This document shows, in pieces, positions 45,738-58,626 of a stretch of 64,000 nucleotides of DNA (positions within the stretch are counted from its first letter, which is position 1; each line of letters starts with the position of its first letter). This stretch comes from Warburgia ugandensis (taxonomy: Eukaryota; Streptophyta; Magnoliopsida; Canellales; Canellaceae): NCBI GenBank assembly GCA_035236585.1, contig CP141132.1:24077445-24141444 (forward strand), written 5' to 3'. Made by a program: the position numbers and the translations under genes. The notes below the pieces were generated by a model. That model was not told the DNA's origin. It saw nothing but the letters and a program-made list of their open reading frames with translations, and did no database searches.

Positions 45738-46929
45738 ATAGCAATGGATTTATGGTTTGATCTTTATTTAGATTATTTATCTTTAGTCTGAATTTTAGGC
45801 TGCATTAAGTTAATGGTTTGCATCATTGTTATTATTTTGTTAATTCCTCACAAAACTAATCTACCTTTCTTGTTTTTGTGCTAGGGGAATTTGGCAAAAG
45901 GAGTGATGACAACCTCATGGGCCAAAGCTTCATCAAATTTGATTGCTTTCTTAGATTAGAGTTTTTCTTTTTGAGTGAACATGTAGTGAGGCCCCATTAT
46001 AACTTGCAATTTCCTTATTTCAATTTTAAATGGGTTGTATTAAAATAGGGTAAGTGTGTGGTATGGAGGCCTGCACTTGATCTTCGCAAAAAACCCCACG
46101 GTAAGTCTCCCTCTCTTTCTTTTTATTTTCCAAGTTTAGGTTGCATTTGGTTGGTAGAATAATTAATATAGCTTAGGGTCATTCATCTTAATTAGGGTTT
46201 TTACATTACATGCACCAATCTAACCCTTGGTTGGATAGCATATAGGTTTCAGTAGTTTCCCTTTTCTTATACTTGCATTGTGTGTTGATTGCTTTATGGT
46301 AGATAAAACTTAATGTTAGTAAAGGCTTAACAAGAACCCTCCTAAAATAAGGACTGAATTTCATCACCAGATCCTTGGCCCACCTAGGAAATCAATCCAA
46401 TGCCTTGTATGCTTGCAATCACAATCATTAATCTTTAATAAAAAATCAAGTAGCAAGAGACTTAGGGTTTTGAGCTTATAGGAACCTTTTTAAAATAGGA
46501 GATCTATTGTCACTCTAGTGCCTCTTGAACTTTGTGGTTATAGTGGGTAACCAAAATCCAATTGATTTTTTCATGCCTTTTATTGATGGATGTTGAGGTC
46601 TAAACACCTCCTTCCATGAGAATTGTAATAACCACCTTAGGCAAGGCCTAATTGGTAAGCAATAGTCAAATCTAAATCTAAGGTGGAGCCGTCTAAATTT
46701 AGTTAAAAGGTACGACCTCATAGATTAATAAAGATCTTCAAGATAAGCTTGATAGCATTGGGAATTATTTGATTGCATAGCACATAGAGTTCATTAAGTT
46801 AGGTTGCATCATACATTTTGGGTTTCTCATTAGCTTCATATTGAAAAAAATATATTCATTCATTGTATACAACAACTTGTTTCATTGTATGTAAATTTGA
46901 GTGCATTGGCAATCCAAACAAGGGATAGA
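45738..46929 (+). other. Family B leader (unit 2)
   Basis: Contains 'tgcaatttccttatttcaat', 'gcctgcacttgatcttcgc', a 'ggtaagtctcc' that looks like a 5' splice site, 'gcttataggaacctttt' and 'gaggtctaaacacctccttc' (46590). No ORF is conserved; minus-strand 46515-46721 is a shadow. Confidence 0.7.
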
Positions 46930-48510
46930 AAACCACTAGTTTCACTCCTAAGACATTACTTGATATGTATGAGATAGAGATAAGGAATGCTCCTGATTTG
47001 TCCAATCCAATTGATAATCAATTATATATTATGGAAAGTCTGAAGAATAGGTTAATTGCTTTTCGGAAACATACTAAGTCATATTCGCCATATCAACAAC
47101 CTCAATACAACAATTCTTACACGTATTCTAACCTACAATATCCCACCCATCAAGCTCCAATTACAATGGTTGTTATTTGGAGTTAATGGATGCAACCACT
47201 GCATTCACACACCCTAGCAATAACTAGTATCTTAAGACAAACTGTCAAAATTATAATGGATGGGCTATGCATCATGAACAACCATAGTCTTAGGATTTCC
47301 ACTATCAGGAAGAACCATCAAGGGTTCAACCTACTCAACCCTTTTTCAATACTCCAATGCTACAACAATACTAGCCATATGAGTAATTTCATGAGAAACA
47401 ATCTTTAGAAGAGATCCAATTTAGTGAAGAGCCTCAACAATTGGTTGGATTTGACTACAGAAAATTTATGGATGAAAAGTATTAATGGGAAGCGAAAATG
47501 AAATAAATATGGGAAAATACTAATAGAAACATTGATAAATTTATAAAAAGGACTAAGGAAATAAAACAAATAAGGAAAGTGGAAGAGCATAGGATGGAAA
47601 TTGAGTGTGATCATTCTAAGGCACATAGTTATTTACCATCCTTGACCATTGATACTGATAATTTGATAGAAATGCGTATGATCATTCTGAGCCACAATGT
47701 CCACATCAATCCTTACAAACCACCAAATCATATCTACTTAAGTCATGTCATGTTCCTTTCTATGATTACGATGATGAGACATCCATTGATGAAGAGCTAA
47801 ATATTTAGACGCTGAGCCTTTAGCTGACACTTCTCAATGGGAAGACCAAGTAGAACCCCTTACAGAGCTTGAAGTACATATTGAGCCTTACAATGTAGAA
47901 GAAGTACCCAATTGGGACCTATAGCCTTTATTTGATCAAACATTAGAAAACATTATAGCTTCACTTAAAATATTATTTCCATTTGAAGAACGGGAAGAAA
48001 AAGAGCCAATCGACATTCTAGGTCAATATTAACCAATTCTAGGGTACACATTAGAAGACATTAAGGGTTTAAGCCCCATATATCTCCATTAGATCAAGAA
48101 CAACCTGTTAGGGAAGTACAAAGTCAACTTATAACCTAGTTTGAGAAAAATGTAAGGGAGAAGGAGGCCAAACATGTAGTGATTGCTACAAACCCCATTA
48201 TCCCTCAATTTGTTGGAAAAGGAGACAATTCATTTCAATATGGTCCAATAAATTTCACAGTCATCTTTCATGCTATCATGTTACCACTGCCACAAATTTC
48301 GAGGAGGCAAATAATTATTGACTACCATGGAATTTTGAAAATGGGGGATCATCAATTTCCAGGTGTTTCCGCCTAGTCTAAAATTACAATGGTCTACTAT
48401 GTCATATTGTTACCACCACAAAAAATTTCAAGGTGGAGAATATATATAGATTATTGTGAGATTCTAAAGTGGCATGAGAAATTTACCATTTCATTGTTAA
48501 GTTTAGACAA
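46930..48510 (+). pseudogene. Family B element ORF, near full-length copy (unit 2)
   Basis: Best laid-out copy, about 1.5 kb with scattered stops and frameshifts. Order: 'NAPDLSNPIDNQLYIMESLK' (from 46965), a Tyr/Asn/Gln/Pro-rich stretch ('YSPYQQPQYNNSYTYSNLQY'), a Trp-containing part ending near 47400, a charged helical part near 47460-47600 ('KFIKRTKEIKQIRKVEEHRM'-like), an acidic part ('DYDDETSIDEEL'-like) near 47765, a segment near 48040 matching the end of the family A protease piece, then the C-terminal 41-aa repeats (48220-48475). No zinc knuckle and no D-S/T-G motif is seen. I do not recognise the protein. Confidence 0.65.
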
Positions 48511-48537
48511 TTAGGTTAGTTATAAGCTATTTTGGCA

Positions 48538-48577
48538 GAAGATGTTAAACTTAGCACTCATTGGGAGGCAACCAAGG
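48538..48577 (+). other. Conserved post-ORF block (unit 2)
   Basis: 'gaagatgttaaacttagcac' then 'tcattgggaggcaacc'. Confidence 0.8.
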
Positions 48578-48635
48578 TTTTTAGAGTCTCATTGTTCTAC
48601 CTTACCCATTCAACATATAGATGTGCTATATTTCA

Positions 48636-48655
48636 AAACATTGGGGACAATGTTT
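48636..48655 (+). other. Conserved 8-bp-stem hairpin (unit 2)
   Basis: AAACATTG-GGGA-CAATGTTT, identical to element 1 and unit 3. Confidence 0.85.
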
Positions 48656-50031
48656 AGTTTAGGTTAGTGGGTGTAGATATGCATGAGAATTTTGAGTTTT
48701 TCCTCAAAAAAGAATCAATTTTTTATTAGTTTTCAAAATTTTTTAAGGTTAAGTTCCTTTACTATGATGAGAATTGGAATGTTTGAAGTTTAGTATTTCC
48801 TTTAGCGAGCATTACTTTCAAAGATCCCAATATCTTTGTTTTGGTCAAAAACTTAGAAGTAAAAGGATAACTAACTGTCTTTCTTGAATATGCATAGAAT
48901 CTGATAGGTTTCAAGAAACCTAAAAAATGATATAGGCCATCCTTGTTTCAGCTTAGAGATGTAAAGCCTACCCAGTCTACAATGTACCACTATTTAGACC
49001 CTCAGAACTTCTTGACAAGCCTTTTCTTTCTTAAGCCCAATTTACCCTAACCCAGAAACTCAGTAAAACAAAAATGACCATTACCTACCTATAAAAAATA
49101 AGTAGAGATTGTAGAAAACTTGGTAAAAGGACAAAAGTCAAAGAAGTGAAAAATATCAAAAGTACAAAGAAAAGTGTTCCTTTTCTAAAAAAGTTGAAAA
49201 AAAAAAAGAAAGAAAAATTGAAAAGAAAAGAGAAAGAAAAATTCACTTTAAGTGCAACAAAAAGAAAAGTTATCCAAACAAATATTCATTGAAGACCTCT
49301 ACTCATATTTGAAACTTTGAATCCTTTTACCCTTCTTTTCAGAATCCTATCAAGCCTACATTTTTTTTCTTATCTAAAGACCTATTGATCTTAGGAGGAA
49401 CATAGCCTTGATGAGGATATAAATATAAAGGAATTAAGGTATACTATTTCTAATAGTCTTGGTAATGGCATCTATTCTAAGGAATCATATTCTTGGTCTC
49501 ATCTATTCTTAAAAATATTATGTGAACCATTAGATTATTGGACTTGGTCACATAGTGATTGAAATTTGTTCGACCATTTTTCTTTGAGAGCTTTAATTCT
49601 GAGCATATACTAGTGAGAATTTGAGGTTAAGACATCTTTCCAAAGGAGAAATAAGCATATCTATTTAGAAGTCCTAACGTATGTAGTTGTACACATATTG
49701 CACACTGAGATGAAACTGGAATAAAATGGCTTTTGTATGTGGGTAGTTTGTGGACTTTCTCATTCATCTTTATTAAGTTTTTAAAGCTGATAGAGTATTA
49801 ATGGATGCTGATTCTCTGAGATAAAGTAAGAAACCTAGCCTTATGGAATTTTGTGAGTATATTCACTACAAACACTCAAGAGGATTAACTTGTCTACTAA
49901 GGGTAAGCTAGGAGTTTAAGGGCTTGTTGCATATGAATGCAATCGTGAGCACCTACGAAATGGCAACCATTTTATTTTCTTAATTTTTCACATGTTTTGC
50001 TCAAGATTAGGAAAATGCTAGTTGGGGGGCG
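48656..50031 (+). other. Family B 3' noncoding region and polypurine tract (unit 2)
   Basis: Purine-rich in the middle (49140-49260), no coding signal. It ends 'gctagttggggggcg' before LTR c. Confidence 0.8.
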
Positions 50032-52509
50032 TGATAAGTGTTCAATTTTGTGTAAAAAAATACCCAATTAGTTACCCATGTGTGATAACTTATAGTACTA
50101 TTTTAGGGTTTTTTGGCTAGAATTTTATAATACATGCATTTCTGACCTAATAATTCAAAAGTTCAATATTTTGTAGGTTCATAGGCTAATTTGGTGTAAG
50201 CATATGAATGATCACATTTTTAGGATTTAATAAGGGTTGTTCACCTTTTGTAGGCCTTAGAGAGATGATTCGAAGGCCCAGAATGAACGAGACGAGAATT
50301 AAAGATTAAGATCAAAAGATCGATTCAAGGACTAAATTTTGAAATTTCAGAGTAGATCAAGGTCTAAGATCATTTCAAAGCAAGATGATGGATCAATGGA
50401 AAGAATTGAAATAGCTAAAGGTGACTAAAATGGAGCCATAAAGTATGCCATGCATTTTTGCCACCTTTGCATGGGAGCCATTCAAGCCACCTTAGCTATA
50501 TAAGCCATAAGAGAAGGTGACAAGCTAAGGAATTCAAGCCATTAAGGATAAGGATGTGAATGATGAAACCAAGTGAAATGAGCCCCCAAAGCGAGCCACA
50601 TACAATTGAAGGAGAATTTAAGAAATGATCCCTTTTCTAAATTTGGAATTTCAAGGTTTAATTAGATGGTTTCAGAGCATAATGTAAAAAGGAAGATGAT
50701 TATGGATTGGTGGACCCATCAAAAGAGAAACCCTTCTTTCCAATTCCATCTCCCACTCTTTTCCATTCAAATTGACATAGGGTTATAATTTAAAGGAGGG
50801 AGGCACATCTAAGGAAAGGGACGCTTACCCCCCTGTTCAAAATTGGAAACCAGCTTTCTTACCTCTCTTATGTCATCTAACCACCTATATTTCTTATATC
50901 ATCTAGCTTACATCATCTCCATCTAACCTTCCCCATTCAAAACCCTAACCCTAGGGCCACGTTTCTCATGTTTTCACCCCTTTCTTAGTAAACCACTCAT
51001 CTATATATAGCCCTATGTTCCATATGAATTTTCGAAGTAGAGGTGGGTGAGACACCTTGAAATCCAGCTCTGATTTGGTGCTTTGTTGCTACTGGAATTT
51101 GAAATTTCTTAGATGCTTTTATTATTTTGGATTTCTCGTTATTGTCTTGTTTATTTTCTCTCCAATTCAGGTTATTAACTTAGTTGTTTTCCTTTAGTTT
51201 CATTGCTTTTATTTTTCATTGTTTTGTTCCTTAAAGCCCATGCTATCTTTTCAGCCCTCAAGCCTTCCCTTTCTTGCTTCAATTTTGTAGTTTTTCTTTT
51301 ATATTCAATCAAGTTTCAACTTACTTATTCTCTAGTAGTGACATCCAAGGGAATAGCTAGCTTAAATCCTTAACTTCCCCACTTGAATTCCATGTTCTAT
51401 ACCCTCCTTTTCCCTTAGATTTTGGCAGTTTTTTCTTATTTAGTTCACCCCCTTAGCCTTCTTTTCTCTTGAATTCCTTTTTGGATTTTTTTTTACATGT
51501 CATAGTGCTTTAGTTTGTGAGAAATATATTGCACTATTGGTGTTGTTTAGATAGGATTTCATGCTTAAGAATTAGATGCAATTTCCAGCAATAAAACATG
51601 TGTTATGCATCTAATTCTTTGTGTAAATTGGATATGATGCAATAAAGTTTTGGAAATTCTTGTCATCAATTGTTTATTTCATATATTTACTTGAGATTTG
51701 AGTTTTTTACTTGCATAAAATTTATGGTTTTAATAGTTTCTAATGCTATAATTATTAACTATTCTTAACTACCAAAATCTAGAAATTGATTTTTCCTTAA
51801 CTTTGTGTTTTAATTCAAGCCATCAAAACATATTAATTTCCTAAATATGTAGGTACCCATTTAGATTTTTATGTTTTTTATTAAGTCCCATATTTATTTT
51901 TCACTGTAAATCACTGTAGGTGCATTAAGTTTTATCATGTTTCATGCTCCAGAATCATGTACATAGTGTAAAAACAATGCACATTTCTAAATCGCATTCA
52001 TTTTAAATTCTTGGTTAATTTAATTAGTTGATCTTGTTTTAGAAGTTGTCAATTAGTTTTTTGCATATTATTTTAGGTTTATAAATTTTGATTTTTCATT
52101 CTAAAAAGTTTCCTTTTTTGTAAGTTTTAGGTTAGGTAAGTTATAACTTGGGAAAGTTTCTAATTTAGTAGTTTCATTATGTGTCATTGTTTAGTTTGAA
52201 TATTTCTATAATGCTGTAGTTTCCTTTTTGTAATTGCATGTTAGTTAGGTAGGTTTTGTGTTATTATTTTTTAGTTTTAATTTAGGCAAGTTTCTTTTAC
52301 TTTTACTTTCTACTTTTGTGCATGTTTCTAATTCCATGTTACTTTAGATTCCTAGTTTAATCACAGCTCTCCTTCTTCGGCTGAAGTTAGTCAATTTAAA
52401 TAAAATCTAATCTACTACAAATATATGAGATTCCTCAGGGGATTGGCCTATCTTGAGTGAAAATACTACATTGATTCATGAGCTTGTGAGTAATTTTAAA
52501 GCTACGTCA
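50032..52509 (+). repeat. Family B LTR c (2478 bp, most complete)
   Basis: Starts 'tgataagtgttcaatttt', ends 'aaagctacgtca'. The longest B LTR here, with TATA at 51001-51010. Confidence 0.9.
51001..51010 (+). promoter_or_regulatory. Putative TATA box, family B LTR c
   Basis: 'ctatatatag' about 970 bp into the LTR, within the conserved 'aaaccactcat...ccc(t/c)atgttcc' context; equivalent sites at 57466, 60607 and 43183-43192 (minus). Confidence 0.6.
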
Positions 52510-52515
52510 AGTTTT

Positions 52516-52534
52516 TGGCATTGTTGTGGAGGAA
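52516..52534 (+). other. Primer-binding site, tRNA-Asp type
   Basis: 'tggcattgttgtggaggaa' after LTR c; degenerate. Confidence 0.65.
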
Positions 52535-53139
52535 TAGCTGGATTTACAGTTGGATCTTTATTTAGATTGTTTACGTTTAGTCTTAATTTAGTTTGCATTA
52601 GGTTAAGATTTTTCATCATAGTTTCTTATTTTGTTAATTCCTCACAAAATTAATCAAAATTTCCTATTTTTGTATTAGGAAACTTTGGCAAAAGGAACAG
52701 TGGCAATCTTGTGAGCCAAAGCTTCATTAAATTTGACTGCTTTCTTAGATGAGGATTTTTCTTTTTGAGTGAACTTGTAGTGAGGCCCCATTGTAACTTG
52801 CAATTTCTTTATTTCAATTTTAAACTGGTTAGCAATAGTCAAATCTAAATCTAAGCAGGAGCTATCTAGACTTTGCTTAAAAGTTACAACCTCATAGATT
52901 AATAAAGATCTTCAAGACAAGCTCTCTAGCATTAGGAATTGTTTGATTGCATATCACATAGAGTTAGGAGTCATTTAATTAGGTTGCATCATACAGTTAG
53001 AGCTTCTCATTAGCTTCACAGTGAAAAAATTTTCATTTGTTGTATACAACGATTTATTTCATTGTATGTAAAGTTGAATACCCTGGCCTTCTAAACAAGG
53101 GATGTAAAACCACCACTTTCATACTATTTCACTCCAAAT
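52535..53139 (+). other. Family B leader (unit 3), shortened
   Basis: The leader jumps near 52827 from 'caattttaaac' to 'tggttagcaatagtcaaat', so about 550 bp including the 'gaggtctaaa' block is deleted. Confidence 0.7.
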
Positions 53140-54735
53140 CTGTTACCTAATATGTATAAGATAGAGACAAGGTATACTCTCTATTTGTCTAATGCAATTG
53201 ATAATCAATTGGATAGTATGGAAAGTCTAATGAATAGGTTAATTACTTCTAGGCAAGATACTGAGTCATAGTTGACATATCAACAAGCTTAGTATAAGAA
53301 TTCCTACCCCTATTCTAACCTACAATATCCCACCACTTCATGGCCATCAAGCTCTAGTTACAATGGTTTTTATCAAGAGTATGTCGATGCACCCATTGCA
53401 ATCACACACCCCAGAAATAACTACTATCCTAAGACAAACTATCAAAATTATAATGGATGGGCTAGGCATCATGAATAACCATGGTCTCAGGATTACCAAT
53501 ATAAGGATGAACCATCATGGGTTTAACCTATGCAGCCCCTTTTTAGTTCCTTAATGCCACAACAATACTAGCCATATGAGTCATTTCATGAGAAATAATC
53601 TTCAGATGAGATCCAATGTAGTGAAGAGACTCAACAATTTCTTGGATTTGACTATAGAAAATTTATGTCTAAAAAGTATGAATTGGAAGAGAGAATGAAA
53701 CCAATATGGGAAAATATTAATAGAAACATTGCTAAATTTATTAAATGGACTAAGGAAATGAAACAAATACGGAAAATGGAAAAGCATAGGATGGAAATTG
53801 CATGTGATCATTCTTAGCCCCATAATTTTCACCATCATTGACCATTGGTACTAATAATGGGATCGAAATTGCATATGATCATTTTGAGCCACAAAGTCCA
53901 CAACAATCCTTACTAACCTCCAGCTCATATCTACTTAAGTCATGTGATGTTCCTTTTTATGATTATGATGAGGATACATCCATTGATGAAGAGCTTGAGT
54001 GTATATATATATATATATATATACTGAGCCTTTACTTGACACGTCTCATTGGGAAGACCGATTAGAACCCCTTACAAAGCTTCAAGTACAAATTGAGCCT
54101 TGCAGTAGAGAAGAAGTACCCAAATGGGACCTATAGACTTTATTTGATCAAACATTAGAAAACATTATAACTTCACTTAAAATCTTACCTGAATTTGAAG
54201 AACAGGAAGAAAAAGAGTCAATCCGTGTTCTAGCTCAATATCAATTAACTCTAGGGTACACATTAGAAGACACTAAGGGTTTAAACCTCACCCTGCCTCT
54301 ATTAAATCAAGAACAACATTTTAGGGAAGTATAGAGTCAACTTATACCCCAGTTTGAGGAAAATGTAAGGGAGAAGGAGGAAAAACATGTAGTGATTGCT
54401 ACAGACCACATTATCCCTCAATTTGTTGAAAAAGGGGACCGTTCATTTCAATATGGCCCAAAAAATTTGACAATCGTCTTTTATGTTATCATGTTACCAT
54501 TTCCTCAAATTTCGAGGAGGTAGATAATTATTGACTATAGTGAAACTTTGAAAATTGGGGATCATCAATTTCAATGTGGTTCCATCCAATTTAAAATTAT
54601 GGTGGTCTATTTTATCAAATTGTTACCACCACCAAAAATTTCAAGGTGGAGAATGTGTATCAACTATAGTAAGATTTTGAAGTGGCTTAATAAATTTACC
54701 CATTTCATTGTTAGGTTTAGACAATTAAGCTAGTT
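53140..54735 (+). pseudogene. Family B element ORF, near full-length copy (unit 3)
   Basis: Same layout as 46930-48510. Readable pieces: 'NAIDNQLDSMESLMNRLITS', 'YNGFYQEYVDAPIAITHPRN', 'NYYPKTNYQNYNGWARHHE' (then TAG where unit 2 has Gln), 'KFMSKKYELEERMKPIWENI', an acidic 'YDEDTSIDEEL', a (TA)n tract at 54001-54022 disrupting the frame, and the C-terminal repeats with 'PPPKISRWRMCINYSKILK' (54470-54690). Stops are mostly in single codons, so the original frame can be followed through most of it. No known domain recognised. Confidence 0.68.
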
Positions 54736-54751
54736 ATAAACTATGTCTAGC

Positions 54752-54790
54752 TGAAGATGTTAAACTTATTGCTCACTGGGAGTTAACCCA
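54752..54790 (+). other. Conserved post-ORF block (unit 3)
   Basis: 'gaagatgttaaacttattgc' then 'tcactgggagttaaccc'. Confidence 0.75.
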
Positions 54791-54848
54791 AGTTTTGAGT
54801 CTCATTGTTCTGCCTTTCCCATTTAAAATATAGTTGTCCTATATATCA

Positions 54849-54868
54849 AAACATTGGGGACAATGTTT
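54849..54868 (+). other. Conserved 8-bp-stem hairpin (unit 3)
   Basis: AAACATTG-GGGA-CAATGTTT, unchanged although the flanks have diverged. Confidence 0.85.
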
Positions 54869-56468
54869 AGTTTAGGTTGGTGTGTGTAGATATGCATGAG
54901 ATCTTTGGTTTTTCTTCAAAAAAAATTCAATTTAGTTTTCAAGGTCAAGTTCCTTTACTATGCTGAGAATTGGATTGTTTAAAGTTTAGTATTTCCACTA
55001 CTTTAACTTCTTAATAGATATAAACATGGCCAATTTTACAACTTATTCGTGCCCTAAAGTATTTTATGAAATTTAAATCTTCGCATACACTTACACACAG
55101 TGCATAAGTCTAGACTAATAGATGAATATGACTTAGAGACCCTAAGGAAAAAATAGCTATATACCCAAGTGAGTATTATAGACTATCATCTTTCTTAGGG
55201 TTATAAGTAATTCCATGCTTCCTTCAGTGAAAATTACTTTGAAAGATCATAGTATATTTATTTTGGTCAAATGCTAAGAAGTAAAAGGAGTGCTAGCTTT
55301 CTTTCATGAACATGTATTGAATCTGATAGGTTTTAAGAAACCTAGGAAATGACATGGACCATCCTTGTTTTAGCCTAGACATATAAAGCCTACCCAATCT
55401 ACAATTTACCACTAGTTAGACCCTTTTAGCTTCTTAACAAGCCTCTTCTTTATTAAGCCCAATTTACCCTAACCCATAACTCAGCAAAATATAAATGAAC
55501 ATTGCCTGCCTACAAAAAAATATGTAGAGATGGTAAAAAAATATTGGAAAAAGGACAAAATTCAAAGAAGTGAAAAATATATAAAGTACAAAGAAAATTG
55601 TTCCTTTTCTAAAATACAAGAAAAAGTTGAGAAAAGAAAAGAAAAAGTTGAGAAAAGAGAACTGAAAATTCACTATAAGTACAACAAAAAGAGAAGTTGT
55701 CCAAAAAAATATTCATTGAAGACCTCTACTCATATTTGAAACTTTGAATCCATATAACCTTCTTTTCAGAACCCTACCAAACCCACATTTTGTCCTATCT
55801 AAAGATCTATTGATCTTAGGAGGACATAGCCTTGATGAGGATATATATATATATATATATAAAGGAATTAAGGTAAACTATTTCTAATGGTCTTGGTAAT
55901 GACATCTATTCTAAGGGATCATATTCTTAATCTCATCAGTGTTTAGAAAGATTATGTGAACCATTAGATTATTGGACTTGGTCACATAGTGAGTGAAATT
56001 TGTTTGACCCCTTTTATCAAGAGCATTAATTTTGAGTGTATACTAGTGAGAATTTGAGGTCAAGACACCTTTTCAAAGGAGCAATAAGCATATCTATTTA
56101 GAAGTCCTAACATATGTAGCTGTACACATACTGCATCCCAAGATGAAACTGGAATAAAATGGCTTTGGTATGTGGGTAGTTTATGGTTTATTGTCATTCA
56201 TCGTTACTAAGATTTTAAAGCCAATAGAGTATTAATGGATGATAATTCTTTGAGATAAATTAAGGAACCTAGCCTTATGAAATTTTGTGAGAATATTCAC
56301 TGTAAACACTCACAAGGGTTAACTTGTCATATAGGGGTAACCTAACAGTTTAAGGGCTTGTTGTATATGCTAAATGTAATCATGAGTACCTATGCAAATG
56401 GAAACCATTTTATTTTCATAATTTTTTACATGTTTTGCTAGGGACTAGCAAAATGCTGGGTGGGGGTG
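54869..56468 (+). other. Family B 3' noncoding region and polypurine tract (unit 3)
   Basis: Purine-rich middle (55520-55690), a (TA)n tract at 55840-55860, and polypurine end 'gctgggtgggggtg'. The ORFs at 55464-55739 are not coding. Confidence 0.8.
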
Positions 56469-58601
56469 TGACAAGTGTTCAATTTTGTGTAAAAAAATAC
56501 CCAATTAGTTACCCATTTGTAGTAACTTATAGTGTTATTTTAGGATTTTTTAAACATAATTTTATAACACATGCATTTCTAAGCTAATAATTCAAAAGTT
56601 CTATATTTTGCAAGTTTAGAGGCCAATCGAGTGAAAGAATATGGATGATCATATTTTTAGGATTTAATCAGGGTTATTCACCTTTTGTAGTCATGGAGAG
56701 ATGATTCAAAGGCCTAGAATGATCGAGATGAGAATTGAAAATCAAGATCAAATGATTGAGTCAAAGGCTAAATTTCAATATTTCAAAGTAGATCAAGTTC
56801 TAAGATCATTTCAAGGCAAGATGATAGATCAATCGAAGCAATTGGAAGAGCTAAAGGTGACTAAAATGGAGCCATGAAGCTAGCCAAGCATTTCCACCAC
56901 CTTTGCATGGGAGTCATTCAAGCCACCTTAGCCATATAAGCTATGAGAGAATGTGACAAGCTAAGGAATTCAAGCCATTGAAGACAAGGGTGTACACCAT
57001 GAAGCCAAGCAAAATGAGCCCTCAATGTGAACCACATAAGCCAATTACCACATGGAGCCATACAATTGGAGGAGAATTCAAGCAATGACCCACTTTCCAA
57101 ATTTAGAATTTCAAGGTTTAATTCAAAGGTTTGAGAGAATTATGTAAAAAGTAAGATGATGATGTGTTGGTTGACCTATCAAGAGAGAAACCCTACTTTC
57201 CAATTCCAATTCCCACTTTTTTTCCATTCAAATTGACCTACGGTTATAAGTTAAGGGAGGGCAGCACATCAAAGGAAATGGATGCCTACTGCTTTATTTA
57301 AAATTAGAAACTAGCCTTCTTATCTCTCTTATGTCACCTACCCACCTCTATTTCTTATATCATCTAGCTTTCATCATCTCTATCTAACCTTGTTCATTCA
57401 ATACCCTAACCCTAGGGCCACTTTCCTCATGTTTTCACCCCTTCCTAAGTTAGCAAACCACTCATCTATATATAGCCCCATGTTCCATACGAATTTTTGA
57501 AGTAGAGGTGGGTGAGCCACCTTGAAATCAAGCTCTCATTTGGTGCTTTATTGCTAATGGAATTTGAAATATCTTAGATACTTTTCTTCTTTCAGATTTC
57601 TAGTTATTGGCTTACTTATTTGCTCTCCAATTTAGGTTATTAACTTAGTTGTTTTACTTTAGTTTCATTGCATGTATTTTTCATTGTTTTGTTCCTTAAA
57701 GCCCATGCTATCTTTTCAGCCCTAAAGCCTTCCCTTTCTTGCTTCAATTATATAGTTTTCATGTATTATTTATTCAAGATGAAAGTTAATTATTCTCTGG
57801 TAGTGACAGCTTAGAAAATAGATAGCTTAAATCCTTGATTTTTCAAGTTGAATTTCGTGCTTTATACCCTCTTTTTACCTTAGTTTTTGGTAGTTTGTCC
57901 TTAGTTCACCAACTTAGCCTTCTTTTATTTTGAATTCCTTTTTGAGTTTTCTTTGCATGTCATCATGCTTTTTTTTGTGAGCATTATATTGCATTGTTGG
58001 TGCTGTTTAGATAGGATTTCATGCTTAAGGATTAGACAAAATTTCCAACAATAAAACATGTAATGTGCGCCTAGTTTTTAGTGTAGATTGGATACGTTGC
58101 AATAATGTTTTATGGGAATTCTTGTCATGGATTGTTTATTTCATCAAAGTAATTGAGATCTAACTTGTTTCCTTGCATAAAACTTATGGTTTTAGTAGTT
58201 TCTAATGCTAGATTTATTGACTATTCTTAACTACCAAAATCTGAAAATTGATTTTTCCCTAAATTTGTACTTTAATTCGAACCATCAAGACATTTTATTT
58301 CCCCCAATCCTTACATACTCATTTATATTTGCATGTAGCTAGGTAAGTTTCCATTCTAATTGTTTAGTTTTAATTTAGGCCAGTTTCTTTTACTTTTAGT
58401 TTCTAATTTTGTTCATGTTTCTAATTCCACATTACTTTAGATTCCTAGTTTAATCACAACTCTGCTTCTTTGGGTGAAGTTAGTCTATTTAAATAAAGCC
58501 TAATCCACTACAAATCTATGAGATTCCTCTGGGATTGACCTCTCTTGAGTGAAAAGACTACATTGATTTGTGCACTTGTGAGTAATTTTAAAGCTACACC
58601 A
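56469..58601 (+). repeat. Family B LTR d (2133 bp)
   Basis: Starts 'tgacaagtgttcaatttt', ends 'aaagctacacca'. TATA at 57466-57475. About 350 bp deleted near 58330. Confidence 0.9.
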
Positions 58602-58607
58602 AGTTTT

Positions 58608-58626
58608 TAGCATTGTTGTTAGGGAA
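58608..58626 (+). other. Primer-binding site, tRNA-Asp type
   Basis: 'tagcattgttgttagggaa' after LTR d; degenerate. Confidence 0.65.

Noticed and set aside
46088-46098. 'ggtaagtctcc' as a real 5' splice site of family B
   Set aside because: The GT is not kept in the other leaders (25955 'tataagta', 62522 'cataagtt'), so splicing cannot be supported.
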